This document shows, in pieces, positions 6,738 through 15,834 of a DNA stretch of 64,000 nt. Position 1 is the first letter of the stretch. Each line of letters begins with the position of its first letter. Both the position numbers and the translations under genes were made by a program. The stretch comes from Kingella sp. (in: b-proteobacteria) (GTDB lineage Bacteria; Pseudomonadota; Gammaproteobacteria; Burkholderiales; Neisseriaceae). Where the stretch lies: positions 1 through 64,000 of the forward strand of contig NZ_JAUMZV010000006.1 of the NCBI RefSeq assembly GCF_030527935.1, written 5' to 3'. The notes below the pieces were generated by a model. That model did not search any database. It saw only the letters and a list, made by a program, of their open reading frames with translations, and was not told the DNA's origin.

Positions 6738-9188
6738 ATGCCCCAACCCTGCTTCCATTGCGGACTGCCCGTCCCCGAACACACCCATCTGCCCATTATC
6801 TACAACAACCAAGAGCACCCCGCCTGTTGCGTGGGCTGCCAAGCCGTTGCCCAAGGCATTATTGATGCGGGGCTGGGCAGCTACTACAAAAACCGCACCG
6901 CCCAAGCCGAAAAAGCCGAGCTGCCGCCTGCTGAAATCATGGCGCAGCTTCAATTGTATGACCTGCCCGAAGTGCAAGCCGAGTTTGTGGAAACGCTGCC
7001 TGAAAACCAGCGCGAAGCCACGTTGATGCTGGGTGGCATCACTTGCGCCGCCTGCGTGTGGCTGATTGAGCAGCGGCTGATGCGCCAAGCGGGCATTAGC
7101 CAAGTGGAGCTGAATTACAGCACGCAACGCGCGCGCGTGCGCTGGGATGAAACGCGCGTGCAGCTTTCTGCCATTTTGTCGTTGATTCAAAAAACGGGCT
7201 ACACCGCCGCGCCGTATGACGCGCAAAAAATGGAAGCGCAAACCCAACGCGAGCGCAAAACCATGCTGATTCGCCTTGCCATTGCTGCGTTTGCCAGTAT
7301 GCAAACCATGATGTTTGCGCTGCCCACTTATTTGTTTGGCGACATTGAGCCGCCCTACCTTGCCATGCTGCATTGGGGCGCGTTTTTTATGGTGCTGCCT
7401 GCGATGTTTTACGCGGCGTTGCCGTTTTACCAAGGCGCGTGGCGCGATTTGAAAAACGGGCGCACGGGCATGGACACACCTGTTGCGCTGGCAATTTCGC
7501 TCACGTTTATCGCGGGCGTGGGCGCGTTGGCGGTGCAATCGCAGCAAGGCTTGTATTTTGAAAGCATTGCCATGTTTGTGTTCTTTTTGCTGCTGGGACG
7601 GTTTATGGAACACAGTGCGCGGCGCAAGGCGGGCGATGCGGCGGAGCGTTTGGTGAAACTGGTGCCTGCGTTTTGCCACCGCTTGCCGCGTTATCCCGAT
7701 GAACACAGCGAAGAAGCCGCCGTGGTGTCGCTGGCGGTGGGCGATGTGCTGCTGGTGCGCGCGGGCGAAGTCGTGCCTGTGGATGGCGTGGTGTTAAGCG
7801 GCGAGAGCGAAATCAACGAAGCGATGCTCACGGGCGAACATCTGCCCGTTGCCAAGTTTTCAGGCTGCCTTGTAACCGCAGGCACACTCAACGTTGCCAG
7901 CCCCATCATCATCCGCGCCACCGAAGTGGGCAACCAAACGCGCTTGGCGCATATTGTGAAGCTGTTGGACAAAGCCCTAGCGCAAAAGCCGCGCCTTGCC
8001 GAGCTGGCGGAACGCTATGCTTCGGGCTTCACGCTGTCGCTGATTATCATGGCGGTGCCGACTTTTTTGGCGTGGTGGTGGTATGCCGATGCCGCTCGCG
8101 CTTTGTGGGTAACCGTGTCGCTGCTGGTGATTACTTGCCCCTGCGCCCTATCGTTGGCCACGCCCGCCGCGCTGGCGGCTTCCACAGGCAAGCTCGCCAG
8201 CGAAGGCGTGTTGATTGCGCACGGGCAAGCCCTTGAAAACTTGGCGCAAATCACCGATGCGGTGTTTGACAAAACAGGCACGCTCACCCAAGGCAAGCTG
8301 TCCATCAGCCATATTTATGCCTTTGCCAACCGGCAGCTTTACGATGAAACCACGTTTTCAGGCTGCCCCAGCGAACTCATCGCCATCGTCCAAGCCCTAG
8401 AACAACAATCCGAACACCCCATCGCGCAAGCCTTTTTCAGGCTGCCTACTGCCACCGAGCTGCTGGTTACGCAGCGGCAAAACCGCGTGGGGCACGGCAT
8501 TGTTGCCCACATCTTGCAGCAAACATGGGCGATTGGACGCGCCGATTTTGTTGCCCGCATCAACAAACAAAGGCAGCCTGAAAAGCTGCCGAGCAACCTG
8601 CCCGCAGGCAGCGTGATTGTGTTGGGCAACGAGCGCGGTTTTCAGGCTGCCTTTATCCTGCGCGATGAAGCCAAGCCCAACGCCGCCGCCACGCTCGCCG
8701 AACTGCGCACGCGCGGCATCGCCTGCCATATTTTGAGCGGCGACCACGCCAGCGCGGTGAACCAGCTTGCCGAGCAGCTTGCCATCGCCCACCGCCGCGC
8801 CCAAGCCACGCCCGAAGACAAGCTCGCTTATGTGCAAGATTTGCAAGCGCAAGGCAAGCGCGTATTGATGCTGGGCGACGGCATCAACGATGCGCCCGTG
8901 CTGGCGGCGGCGAATGTGTCGCTGGCGGTGGCTGGCAGCGCAGACGCTGCCCGCGATGGCGCAGACGTGATTTTGCTGCAAGACGACCTTGCCCTTATCC
9001 CGCGCCTGCTGCACCAAGCCCAGCGCACGCGCCGCATCATCCGCCAAAACCTAATCTGGGCAAGCGTGTATAACCTGATTGTGGTGCCGCTGGCGGTGGC
9101 AGGCTGGGTAACGCCGTGGCTCGCCGCGATTGGCATGAGCGCGAGTTCGCTGCTGGTGGTGGGCAATGCGCTGCGGTTAAGGAAATGA
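6738..9188 (+). CDS. ccoI: copper-transporting P1B-type ATPase CcoI/FixI
   Basis: An 816-residue heavy-metal P-type ATPase. An N-terminal Cys-rich domain (CFHCGLPV, ACCVGCQ) typical of FixI/CcoI precedes an HMA domain with the metal-binding CAAC at about 103. CPC lies at about 467-469 in the membrane, the phosphorylation site DKTGT at about 511, and the hinge GDGINDAP near 712-719. CcoI delivers copper for cbb3 oxidase assembly, so this is a respiration maturation pump rather than a detoxifying CopA; the N-terminal domain is the argument. Five full or near DUS lie in frame between 7856 and 8650. The rest of the cco cluster is not in the window. Confidence 0.9.
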   Translation: MPQPCFHCGLPVPEHTHLPIIYNNQEHPACCVGCQAVAQGIIDAGLGSYYKNRTAQAEKAELPPAEIMAQLQLYDLPEVQAEFVETLPENQREATLMLGGITCAACVWLIEQRLMRQAGISQVELNYSTQRARVRWDETRVQLSAILSLIQKTGYTAAPYDAQKMEAQTQRERKTMLIRLAIAAFASMQTMMFALPTYLFGDIEPPYLAMLHWGAFFMVLPAMFYAALPFYQGAWRDLKNGRTGMDTPVALAISLTFIAGVGALAVQSQQGLYFESIAMFVFFLLLGRFMEHSARRKAGDAAERLVKLVPAFCHRLPRYPDEHSEEAAVVSLAVGDVLLVRAGEVVPVDGVVLSGESEINEAMLTGEHLPVAKFSGCLVTAGTLNVASPIIIRATEVGNQTRLAHIVKLLDKALAQKPRLAELAERYASGFTLSLIIMAVPTFLAWWWYADAARALWVTVSLLVITCPCALSLATPAALAASTGKLASEGVLIAHGQALENLAQITDAVFDKTGTLTQGKLSISHIYAFANRQLYDETTFSGCPSELIAIVQALEQQSEHPIAQAFFRLPTATELLVTQRQNRVGHGIVAHILQQTWAIGRADFVARINKQRQPEKLPSNLPAGSVIVLGNERGFQAAFILRDEAKPNAAATLAELRTRGIACHILSGDHASAVNQLAEQLAIAHRRAQATPEDKLAYVQDLQAQGKRVLMLGDGINDAPVLAAANVSLAVAGSADAARDGADVILLQDDLALIPRLLHQAQRTRRIIRQNLIWASVYNLIVVPLAVAGWVTPWLAAIGMSASSLLVVGNALRLRK

Positions 9189-9375
9189 TTTTAGCTTCGC
9201 AGAAGCTCGTAAATTCGCTTTCAGGCTGCCTGAATGGTTAAAGGCAGCCTGAAAACCGTGTTGCATGGTTCTAAACGATTTGTTTGCGCAAGATGGATTT
9301 CAGGCTGCTTCGCTCATTCGCTCCAAAGGCAGCCTGAAAGCGAATTTACGAGCTTCTGCGAAGCTAAAATCATTT
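9183..9375. repeat. 49-bp perfect inverted repeat over two convergent gene ends
   Basis: The arm at 9183-9231 is the exact reverse complement of 9327-9375. The left arm starts in the last ccoI codons and includes its TGA (9186-9188); the right arm includes the rarA stop. Each arm ends in a DUS, and the 95-base centre has another complete and a partial DUS. It probably works as a bidirectional terminator, but is far longer than a terminator needs. Confidence 0.9.
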
Positions 9376-10692
9376 ATCTCCATCCCCGCCCTGCTCTGCC
9401 GCTTCGTCCAATCCGCGCAGCCAAGCCAGTTTTTCGCCAATCTTAATCTCCAAGCCCCTGTCGGTGGGCTGGTAGAAATCGGGTTCGTCCATATCGTCGG
9501 GCATATAGCTTTCGCCTGCGGCGTAGGCGTGCGGCTCGTCGTGGGCGTAGCGGTAGTCGCGCCCGTAGCCAAGTTCTTTCATCAGCTTGGTGGGCGCGTT
9601 GCACAGGTGTACGGGAACGGCTGCGCTGCCGTGTTCGCGCACAAACTGGCGCATTTGGTTAAACGCGGTGTAGCCTGCGTTGGACTTCGCCGCCGCCGCC
9701 AGATACAGCACCGCCTGCGCCAGCGCCAGCTCGCCTTCGGGGCTGCCCAGCCGCTCGTAGGTTGCTGCTGCGTCGTTGGCGATTTGCATGGCACGGGGGT
9801 CGGCAAGCCCGATGTCTTCCCATGCCATGCGCACGATGCGGCGGGCGAGATAGCGCGGGTCTGCGCCGCCGTCCAGCATGCGCGTGAACCAATACAGCGC
9901 GGCGTTGGGGTGCGAACCGCGCACGGATTTGTGCAGGGCGGAGATTTGGTTGTAAAACGCTTCGCCGCCTTTATCAAACCGCCGCAGCTGGCTGCCGAGC
10001 GTTTGCGCCACCAGCTCGCTGCCGATTTCGGCGATGTTTTGCGTGCGGGCGGCGCGGGTGATTTGTTCCAGCGTGTTGAGCAACCGCCGCGCGTCGCCGT
10101 CGGCGTGCTGGATGATGAGCTGCTGCGCTTCGGGTGTGATGCGGGTGCGCTCGTTTTCAGGCAGCCTGAAAACTTTGTCGCACAGCTTGGCGAGTGCTTC
10201 GGGCTTGAGCGGTTTGAGCGTATAGACTTGGGCGCGGGAGAGCAGCGCGGCGTTCACTTCAAACGACGGGTTTTCGGTGGTCGCGCCGATAAAGGTTATC
10301 AGCCCGCTTTCAACGTGCGGCAAAAAGGCATCCTGCTGGGCTTTGTTGAAACGGTGCACTTCGTCAACAAACAATATCGTGCGCCTGCCGCGCTGCCACG
10401 CCATTTCGGCTTGGGTGATGGCTTCGCGGATGTCTTTCACGCCCGAAAACACGGCGGAAATGGGCAGAAACTGCGCGTCAAAACCCTGCGCCACAATCCG
10501 CGCCAGCGTGGTTTTGCCAATGCCCGCGCTGCCCCACAAAATCATGGAATGCGGCTCGCCGCTCGCCAGCGCAACGGCCAGCGGCTTGCCCGCGCCGGTT
10601 AGATGTTCCTGCCCCAGCACTTCATCCAGCGACTGCGGGCGCAGGCGTTCGGCAAGCGGGGCGGCGGGGGGGTGGGAGAATAAATCAGACAT
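9370..10692 (-). CDS. rarA: replication-associated recombination protein RarA (MgsA)
   Basis: A clamp-loader-like AAA+ ATPase that acts at stalled replication forks. It has PLAERLRPQSLDEVLGQEH near the start, Walker A GSAGIGKTTL, Walker B LFVDEVHRFN, the sensor segment GATTENPSFEVN, and the C-terminal tetramerisation domain with SDxHP-like KSVRGSHPNAALYW. The start at 10692 (MSDLFSHPP) is chosen; the longer reading frame to 10734 runs through a DUS (RQPE) and is unlikely to be coding. About 440 residues, normal for the family. Confidence 0.93.
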   Translation of the reverse strand: MSDLFSHPPAAPLAERLRPQSLDEVLGQEHLTGAGKPLAVALASGEPHSMILWGSAGIGKTTLARIVAQGFDAQFLPISAVFSGVKDIREAITQAEMAWQRGRRTILFVDEVHRFNKAQQDAFLPHVESGLITFIGATTENPSFEVNAALLSRAQVYTLKPLKPEALAKLCDKVFRLPENERTRITPEAQQLIIQHADGDARRLLNTLEQITRAARTQNIAEIGSELVAQTLGSQLRRFDKGGEAFYNQISALHKSVRGSHPNAALYWFTRMLDGGADPRYLARRIVRMAWEDIGLADPRAMQIANDAAATYERLGSPEGELALAQAVLYLAAAAKSNAGYTAFNQMRQFVREHGSAAVPVHLCNAPTKLMKELGYGRDYRYAHDEPHAYAAGESYMPDDMDEPDFYQPTDRGLEIKIGEKLAWLRGLDEAAEQGGDGDK

Positions 10693-10878
10693 GGTTTCAG
10701 GCTGCCTTGCGGTGGAAAGGGGATATTTTAACATTGCGGGCGATGAGGTTAGGCAGCCTGAAAACGTTTGATTACGATGCCTAGCGGTTTCTGTTGGATA
10801 GATTGGTTTTCAGGCTGCCTTAGCCTATCCGCATCTGCTAAAATCCCCTTTTCCCAGCAGCCTGAAAGCGAGTTTCTC

Positions 10879-11703
10879 ATGGCAAAAAAATCCGTTTACA
10901 CCCAAGTCGTTATCGGCATCGCCGTCGTGCTCTTTGGCGCGATGGGCTACGGCGGCTACCGCTTTATCCAAGCCGTTAGCGACAGCGCGGCAGGCATCCA
11001 AAACACCGCCTCGCCCGTTGCCACCCTGCCCGAAATCAACCTAGAAGCCTCCGCCACACTGCCGCCCATGCCTGCCAGCGATGAAGCCAGCTCCGTGAGC
11101 ACAGGCGAAGATGTTGCCATCCAAGCGGGCGATTTTTCCTACACCGCAGGCGAACCCAATATCCGCGTTTCGCTCACCAACAAAGGCAACTTCACCGTTT
11201 CCACCGTTTACATCAGCCTCGCACTCTACATCAACGACAGCAAGCAAGCCGTTGCCGAAAGCAAAAGCATTCCCATCACGCTCAACACCCCGCTGGAAGT
11301 GGGCGGCACCGTGGTGCTGGGCGTGCCCGCCGATGGCGTAACATGGCGCAGCGAAGCCGTGCAAGCTGCCAAAACGCGCAAAATTCTCGCCCAAATCACA
11401 GGCGTGAGCGATGAAGCCCAAAGCGACATTGCCTACTCGCAAAACAGCGCAGGCAAATGGCTCACCCAAGTCGCCAGCCCCGAGCCGCCGCCCGTAGCCA
11501 AAGACCCCACGCCCGCCGCGCCGCCCCCGCAGCAGCCTGAAAACGAAGCCAACGAACAAGAACTCACCCCGCAAGAAACTGAATCGCCCGCCCCCGCCAA
11601 GCGCAAAAAACCGCGCAGCATCAAAGAAGAGCTGGGCATGGAAGAAATGCCCACAGGCGAAACAGGCATCATTTCCTACGAACACAAAGAAGGCACCAAA
11701 TAA
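10879..11703 (+). CDS. single-pass inner-membrane protein of unknown function
   Basis: A 274-residue protein starting MAKKSVYTQ with one predicted N-terminal membrane helix (about 8-27) and a periplasmic part. Residues 75-195 look like a beta-rich domain (FSYTAGEPNIRVSLTNKGNF). The C-terminal tail is rich in Pro, Ala, Glu and Lys. I do not recognise a named family. The stop directly abuts the murD ATG, so the two genes are very likely co-transcribed. The start at 10879 is preferred to upstream in-frame codons that run through DUS. Confidence 0.75.
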   Translation: MAKKSVYTQVVIGIAVVLFGAMGYGGYRFIQAVSDSAAGIQNTASPVATLPEINLEASATLPPMPASDEASSVSTGEDVAIQAGDFSYTAGEPNIRVSLTNKGNFTVSTVYISLALYINDSKQAVAESKSIPITLNTPLEVGGTVVLGVPADGVTWRSEAVQAAKTRKILAQITGVSDEAQSDIAYSQNSAGKWLTQVASPEPPPVAKDPTPAAPPPQQPENEANEQELTPQETESPAPAKRKKPRSIKEELGMEEMPTGETGIISYEHKEGTK

Positions 11704-13035
11704 ATGAAGCAGCAAAACATTCTCGTGGCAGGGCTGGGCAGCACAGGGCTTTCCATCCTGCGCTATCTTGCCCACATCGGCGCAAGCCAAGTCGCCGCCT
11801 ACGATGAACAGCTTACCGCCGAACGCCAAGCCGAACTCGCCGCGCTGTTCCCGCAATTCCCCATCCTTTCAGGCAGCCTGAAATCCGCGTTGGCAGATAA
11901 AACCACGCTGATATTAAGCCCTGGTGTGAGCCGTAGGCAGCCTGAAATCCGCGAATTTGAACAACGCGGCGGCAAAGTAACAGGCGACGTTGCCATCCTA
12001 GCCGACCTGCTGCGCCATCACCCCGACCAAATCATCGCCATCACCGGCAGCAACGGCAAAACCACCACCACCAGCCTAGTCGGGCATTTATGCCAACAAA
12101 GCGGCTTGGATACCGTTATCGCGGGCAACATCGGCACGCCCGTGCTAGACGCATGGCTGCAACGGCAAGGCAAAAGCACGGATGTGTGGGTGCTGGAATT
12201 ATCCAGCTTTCAACTGGAAACCACGCCCTGCCTTGCCGCCGCAGCCGCCGCCTGTCTCAACATCTCCGAAGACCACCTAGACCGCTACGACGACCTGCTG
12301 GACTACGCCCGCAGCAAAGACCAAATCTTCAACGGCTGCCGCGTGCAAATCATCAACGCTGACGACCCATTCTGCCGCGCCATGCACCGCTCCGCGCAGC
12401 AAACGCGCCAATTCTCGCTCACACAAGCCACCGATTATTGGCTGGACAGCGTTTCAGGCTGCCTGAAACAACACGACACCGATTTAATGGCGCAAAGCCA
12501 AATCCCATTACAAGGCAGCCACAACACCGCCAACGCGCTCGCCGCCATCGCCCTATGCGAAGCCATCGGCATCCCGCGCAGCGAACTGGTGCAACACATC
12601 CAAACCTTCCACGGCTTGCCCCACCGCGTAGAAAAAATCGGCGAAAAAGACGGCATTTCCTACATTGACGACAGCAAAGGCACCAACGTGGGCGCAACCG
12701 TTGCCGCCATCGCAGGTCTGCCGCAAAAAATCGTGCTGATTGCGGGTGGGCAAGGCAAAGGGCAAGACTTCGCCCCGCTCGCCGCCGTGTTGCAAAATAA
12801 AGCCCGCGCCGTGTTCCTAATCGGCGTGGATGCGCCCAAAATCGCCGCCGAACTTGCCGCGCACAACGTGCCGCACCAATTTTGCGACACCCTGCCGCAA
12901 GCCGTTGCCGCCGCCCACGCCGCCGCGCACACAGGCGACATCGTGCTGCTTTCCCCCGCCTGCGCCAGCTACGATATGTTCAAAGGCTATGCCCATCGCG
13001 CGCAGGTGTTTAAAGAAGCGTTTGAGCGGTTGTAA
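11704..13035 (+). CDS. murD: UDP-N-acetylmuramoyl-L-alanine:D-glutamate ligase MurD
   Basis: The cytoplasmic ligase that adds D-glutamate to the peptidoglycan precursor. The ATP loop GSNGKTTTTSL lies near 115-125, NISEDHLDRYD near 197-207, and the C-terminal domain has YIDDSKGTNVGAT and the ending SPACASYDMFKGYAHRA-type segment. Length 443 is usual. Three DUS lie inside the gene (near 11872, 11937, 12454). It is not in the usual dcw cluster here but follows a membrane-protein gene with no spacer. Confidence 0.95.
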   Translation: MKQQNILVAGLGSTGLSILRYLAHIGASQVAAYDEQLTAERQAELAALFPQFPILSGSLKSALADKTTLILSPGVSRRQPEIREFEQRGGKVTGDVAILADLLRHHPDQIIAITGSNGKTTTTSLVGHLCQQSGLDTVIAGNIGTPVLDAWLQRQGKSTDVWVLELSSFQLETTPCLAAAAAACLNISEDHLDRYDDLLDYARSKDQIFNGCRVQIINADDPFCRAMHRSAQQTRQFSLTQATDYWLDSVSGCLKQHDTDLMAQSQIPLQGSHNTANALAAIALCEAIGIPRSELVQHIQTFHGLPHRVEKIGEKDGISYIDDSKGTNVGATVAAIAGLPQKIVLIAGGQGKGQDFAPLAAVLQNKARAVFLIGVDAPKIAAELAAHNVPHQFCDTLPQAVAAAHAAAHTGDIVLLSPACASYDMFKGYAHRAQVFKEAFERL

Positions 13036-13172
13036 TCCCAAGGCAGCCTGAAAAACCATCCACCGCCTTGCTGGCAGCGTAGTCGCAGGCGTACAATATC
13101 CAACACAAAAGCAACAGTTTGTTTCAACCACCGCTTTCAGGTAGCCTGAAAGCATCAATAAGGAGAAAGACA

Positions 13173-13619
13173 ATGTTCAACAAATCCATCGCACTATTCA
13201 GCGCAACCATACTGCTCGCCGCGTGCAACAGCGTGGCGCAACCCAAGCCCGCGCAACCGCAATCCGCGCCCGCCCCGCAATCGGCTGCGCCTGCGCCTAT
13301 CCGCCAAGCATGGCGTTTAACCGAATTGAGCGGCTTTAAAGGCGAAATCCCCGCCAACGCCAAAATGGATTGGACAAAGCTGCCCACCGCCTACGCCTAC
13401 ATGGGCTGCAATCACATGAATTTCCACGCGCAAGCCAGCAAATCAGGCAGCCTGAAACTGGGCGAAATGACATCCACCGTCATGCTGTGCGAAAACAATC
13501 AACTGGAAGATGCGTTTACCATCGCCATGAAGCGGGTGTCGCGCTACGAAGTAAACGGGCAAACCTTGATTTTGCACGGCAAAAACGGCGTGCAAATAAA
13601 ATTCACCCCCGCGCCATAA
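13173..13619 (+). CDS. META-domain (HslJ-like) lipoprotein
   Basis: A 148-residue lipoprotein: a hydrophobic signal followed by the lipobox ILLAAC, with Cys18 as the lipidated residue. A Pro/Ala/Gln linker leads to a META/HslJ-like domain with WRLTELSG, YMGCNHMNFHA and EMTSTVMLCEN, the typical pattern of this fold. HslJ is linked to novobiocin resistance, but the role of most members is unknown. A strong RBS (AGGAGAAAG) fixes the start; the longer frame from 13119 includes a DUS variant and is rejected. Confidence 0.85.
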   Translation: MFNKSIALFSATILLAACNSVAQPKPAQPQSAPAPQSAAPAPIRQAWRLTELSGFKGEIPANAKMDWTKLPTAYAYMGCNHMNFHAQASKSGSLKLGEMTSTVMLCENNQLEDAFTIAMKRVSRYEVNGQTLILHGKNGVQIKFTPAP

Positions 13620-13637
13620 TGCGCATCCACGTATGAC

Positions 13638-13678
13638 AAGGCAGCCTGAAAGCGGTTTATCCACTTTCAGGCTGCCTT
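13638..13678 (+). terminator. inverted DUS pair after the META lipoprotein gene
   Basis: AAGGCAGCCTGAAAG (13638-13652) and its reverse complement (13664-13678) flank an 11-base loop. It sits between two convergent genes and probably stops both. Confidence 0.7.
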
Positions 13679-13694
13679 TATTCCACCCCCCCCA

Positions 13695-14315
13695 TCATAG
13701 CCCAAACAACCCTGCATCCCCCTTGCCCTGCCGCATCAACTCCACGCCATCGGTCATATCAATCACCGTGGTCGGCTCTGTGCCACACCAGCCGCCATCA
13801 ATCACCAAATCCACCGCGTGTTCCAAGCGGTCGCGGATTTCATACGGGTCGGTCAGTGGCTCATCATCTTCGGGCAACATCAGCGTGCTGCTCAACATCG
13901 GCTCGCCCAATTCTTTCAGCAACGCCAGCGCAATCGCATTATCGGGCACGCGCAGCCCAATCGTTTTGCGCTTCGGATGCAGCGTGCGATTGGGTACTTC
14001 CTTGGTCGCCTGCAAAATAAACGTGTAGCTACCGGGAGTCGCCGCTTTCAGTTGGCGAAACTGGCTGTTGTCCACCTTGGCATAAGTGCCCAAATCGCTC
14101 AAATCCGCGCACATCAGCGTTAAATGATGCTTCAAATTAATCTTGCGAATCGCCAAAATCCGCTCCATCGCCGTTTTATCGCCCAGCGCGCAGCCAATCG
14201 CGTAACACGAATCGGTGGGATACACAATCACCCCGCCCTTGCGAATAATCTCCACCGCCTGTTTAATCAACCGCTCTTGCGGGTTTTCGGGATGAATAGC
14301 AAAAAATTGAGACAT
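13695..14315 (-). CDS. yciO: YciO/Sua5/YrdC-family protein
   Basis: A 206-residue protein with the YrdC-like fold: KGGVIVYPTDSCYAIGC near 26-42, the KR-NLK-type segment RKINLKHHLTLMC, and PGSYTFILQAT. Sua5/TsaC members make threonylcarbamoyl-AMP for the t6A tRNA modification; YciO is a paralogue whose cellular role is less clear. The length and the KINLKHH segment favour YciO over TsaC. Confidence 0.85.
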   Translation of the reverse strand: MSQFFAIHPENPQERLIKQAVEIIRKGGVIVYPTDSCYAIGCALGDKTAMERILAIRKINLKHHLTLMCADLSDLGTYAKVDNSQFRQLKAATPGSYTFILQATKEVPNRTLHPKRKTIGLRVPDNAIALALLKELGEPMLSSTLMLPEDDEPLTDPYEIRDRLEHAVDLVIDGGWCGTEPTTVIDMTDGVELMRQGKGDAGLFGL

Positions 14316-14358
14316 GGTTTATTCCTTTAAAAAATGTTTTCAGGCTGCCTATCGCATC

Positions 14359-14459
14359 AGGCAGCCTGAAACTTTTGCAAAACCTAAAATGAAATGAGAA
14401 ATGGTCAATCAGCCGTCATTCCTGCATAGGCGGGAATTTTGGTTAAATTTACGCAATAG
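14359..14459 (-). repeat. composite repeat: DUS, TTTTGCAAAA box, dRS3-like palindrome
   Basis: Read on the minus strand this repeats the unit at 70-175: an AACCAAA segment, ATTCCCGCC-type palindrome (14418-14437), ATTGACCATTT, TTTTAGGTTTTGCAAAA, then a perfect DUS. The similarity runs through the whole length, so the parts move or duplicate together. The DUS also pairs with one at 14338-14350 to give a possible terminator. Confidence 0.6.
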
Positions 14460-14501
14460 TTTGTTACGGCATTTCTTAATTTTTCAGGCTGCTGTTAGGG
14501 G

Positions 14502-14526
14502 TTTTGCAAAGGTTGCAGCCTGAAAA
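14502..14526 (+). repeat. TTTTGCAAAGG box with degenerate DUS
   Basis: GTTTTGCAAAGGTTGCAGCC followed by TGAAAA is another copy of the box found next to DUS at six places in the window. It abuts the pncC stop codon. Confidence 0.5.
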
Positions 14527-15006
14527 TTATTTCGGCGTGGTTTTCAAATAATGCTCCAAAATCGCCAGCGCATACTGCACCGCCTGCTCTCGCACCGCCT
14601 TGCGCTCGCCTTTAAAATGATACTGCTTCGCCCAAATACGCTGCTTGGTGGCAAAGCCAAACCACACCGTGCCCACAGGTTTATCCGCTGTGCCGCCATC
14701 GGGGCCAGCAATGCCCGAAATGCTCAACGCATAATCGCTTTTTGCCGCAATCAACGCGCTCAACGCCATCTCACGCACCACTTCTTCGCTCACCGCGCCA
14801 TAATGCCGCAACGTGTCGCTGTTCACATTCACCAACTGCTCTTTGGCTTGGTTGGAATAAGTAATGTATGCGCATTCAAAAAACGCCGAGCTGCCTGCAA
14901 TGCTGGTTAATTCCGCCGCCAGCAGCCCGCCCGTGCACGATTCGGCACAGGTAATTTTTTGTTTACGCGCAATCAATTCAGCCGCGATGTATTCAAGTCG
15001 TGTCAT
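14527..15006 (-). CDS. pncC: nicotinamide-nucleotide amidase (CinA C-terminal domain)
   Basis: A 159-residue stand-alone CinA C-terminal domain protein that recycles nicotinamide mononucleotide to nicotinic acid mononucleotide. Family motifs are TCAESCTGGLLAAELT near 20-35, GAVSEEVVREMA near 71-82 and SISGIAGPDGGTADKPVGTVW near 96-116. Length fits PncC without the COG1058 domain. Confidence 0.92.
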   Translation of the reverse strand: MTRLEYIAAELIARKQKITCAESCTGGLLAAELTSIAGSSAFFECAYITYSNQAKEQLVNVNSDTLRHYGAVSEEVVREMALSALIAAKSDYALSISGIAGPDGGTADKPVGTVWFGFATKQRIWAKQYHFKGERKAVREQAVQYALAILEHYLKTTPK

Positions 15007-15032
15007 GATGTTCTCGGTTCACAACGCCGTTT

Positions 15033-15794
15033 TCAGGCTGCCTGCCGTATGGCAGAATCGCCATCAAAACTGCACACAATCATTTTAAAATCAATATCAT
15101 GCGGGATAACTTCGCCCCGCATCCCTTCTTGGCTCGCCTGCACAAAGCGAATATGCGTGAAATATTTATTCGCCGACACTTCGGGCAACGCCCCCAAACT
15201 TTGCGGAATGGCAATCGTGAGCAAATGAATATTCTGCTCCATCTTGCTGTGTTCATAGTGCCCCGCTTCGGCATGGCATTGCACAACTATTTGATTACTC
15301 CGCAAAATTTCCAGCAGCAAATGCACCGCGTGATACGTGGGCATCATAAATTCACTCCAACGCTGCAAATCTTGCCTGCGCTTTTGTGCATCCACTTTTT
15401 GCCAAAAATAATAACTCGGCAGCTCAACAGGCGTAGTCCCCCCCGCCACCAACATCCGCTGTTTCACCGCCATCAGCCATTCATTCTCGCGAATATGCTG
15501 CCCAAATTTTTGCTGCACTTCCTGCAAATTCTGCGCCGTTTGGTTCAACCGCTCCAACATCGGCGCATCATTTTGATATTTCTCACTTTGCCGCTGGCGT
15601 TCCAACTCCTGCAAAATATCCAACTTCAATTCCGCACGCGACGAGCTTTCCATAATCTCAAACAGCGTGCTCAACGCAATATGGTGCGACCATTTATCAT
15701 CGCCAGAGGTGGCATGGTTGAAGCGGTTGAACAAATGCTCAATACGAATCAAGCTGCGAACGCGCTCGGTCAATGGGTGGTCAAAACTTAACAT
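15033..15794 (-). CDS. zapD: cell division protein ZapD
   Basis: A 253-residue cytoplasmic FtsZ-bundling protein (formerly YacF). The N-terminus EHPL-type MLSFDHPLTERVRSLIRIEH, the long helical region to about 120, and the C-terminal beta-rich part fit the family. It follows coaE and pilD on the same strand, the order coaE-zapD being common in beta/gamma-proteobacteria. Confidence 0.92.
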   Translation of the reverse strand: MLSFDHPLTERVRSLIRIEHLFNRFNHATSGDDKWSHHIALSTLFEIMESSSRAELKLDILQELERQRQSEKYQNDAPMLERLNQTAQNLQEVQQKFGQHIRENEWLMAVKQRMLVAGGTTPVELPSYYFWQKVDAQKRRQDLQRWSEFMMPTYHAVHLLLEILRSNQIVVQCHAEAGHYEHSKMEQNIHLLTIAIPQSLGALPEVSANKYFTHIRFVQASQEGMRGEVIPHDIDFKMIVCSFDGDSAIRQAA

Positions 15795-15834
15795 CTATAT
15801 GATTTTCCTTATTTTTCACTGGCAAAACATCGTT

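Noticed and set aside
6708..7706. Minus-strand frame of 332 codons opposite ccoI
   Set aside because: His/Arg/Gln-rich composition typical of antisense frames in GC-rich genes, no RBS, and ccoI is certain.
9265..10602. Long plus-strand reading frame (445 codons) opposite rarA
   Set aside because: It is an antisense shadow of rarA with no domain pattern and it begins in DUS-rich DNA; rarA motifs are unambiguous.
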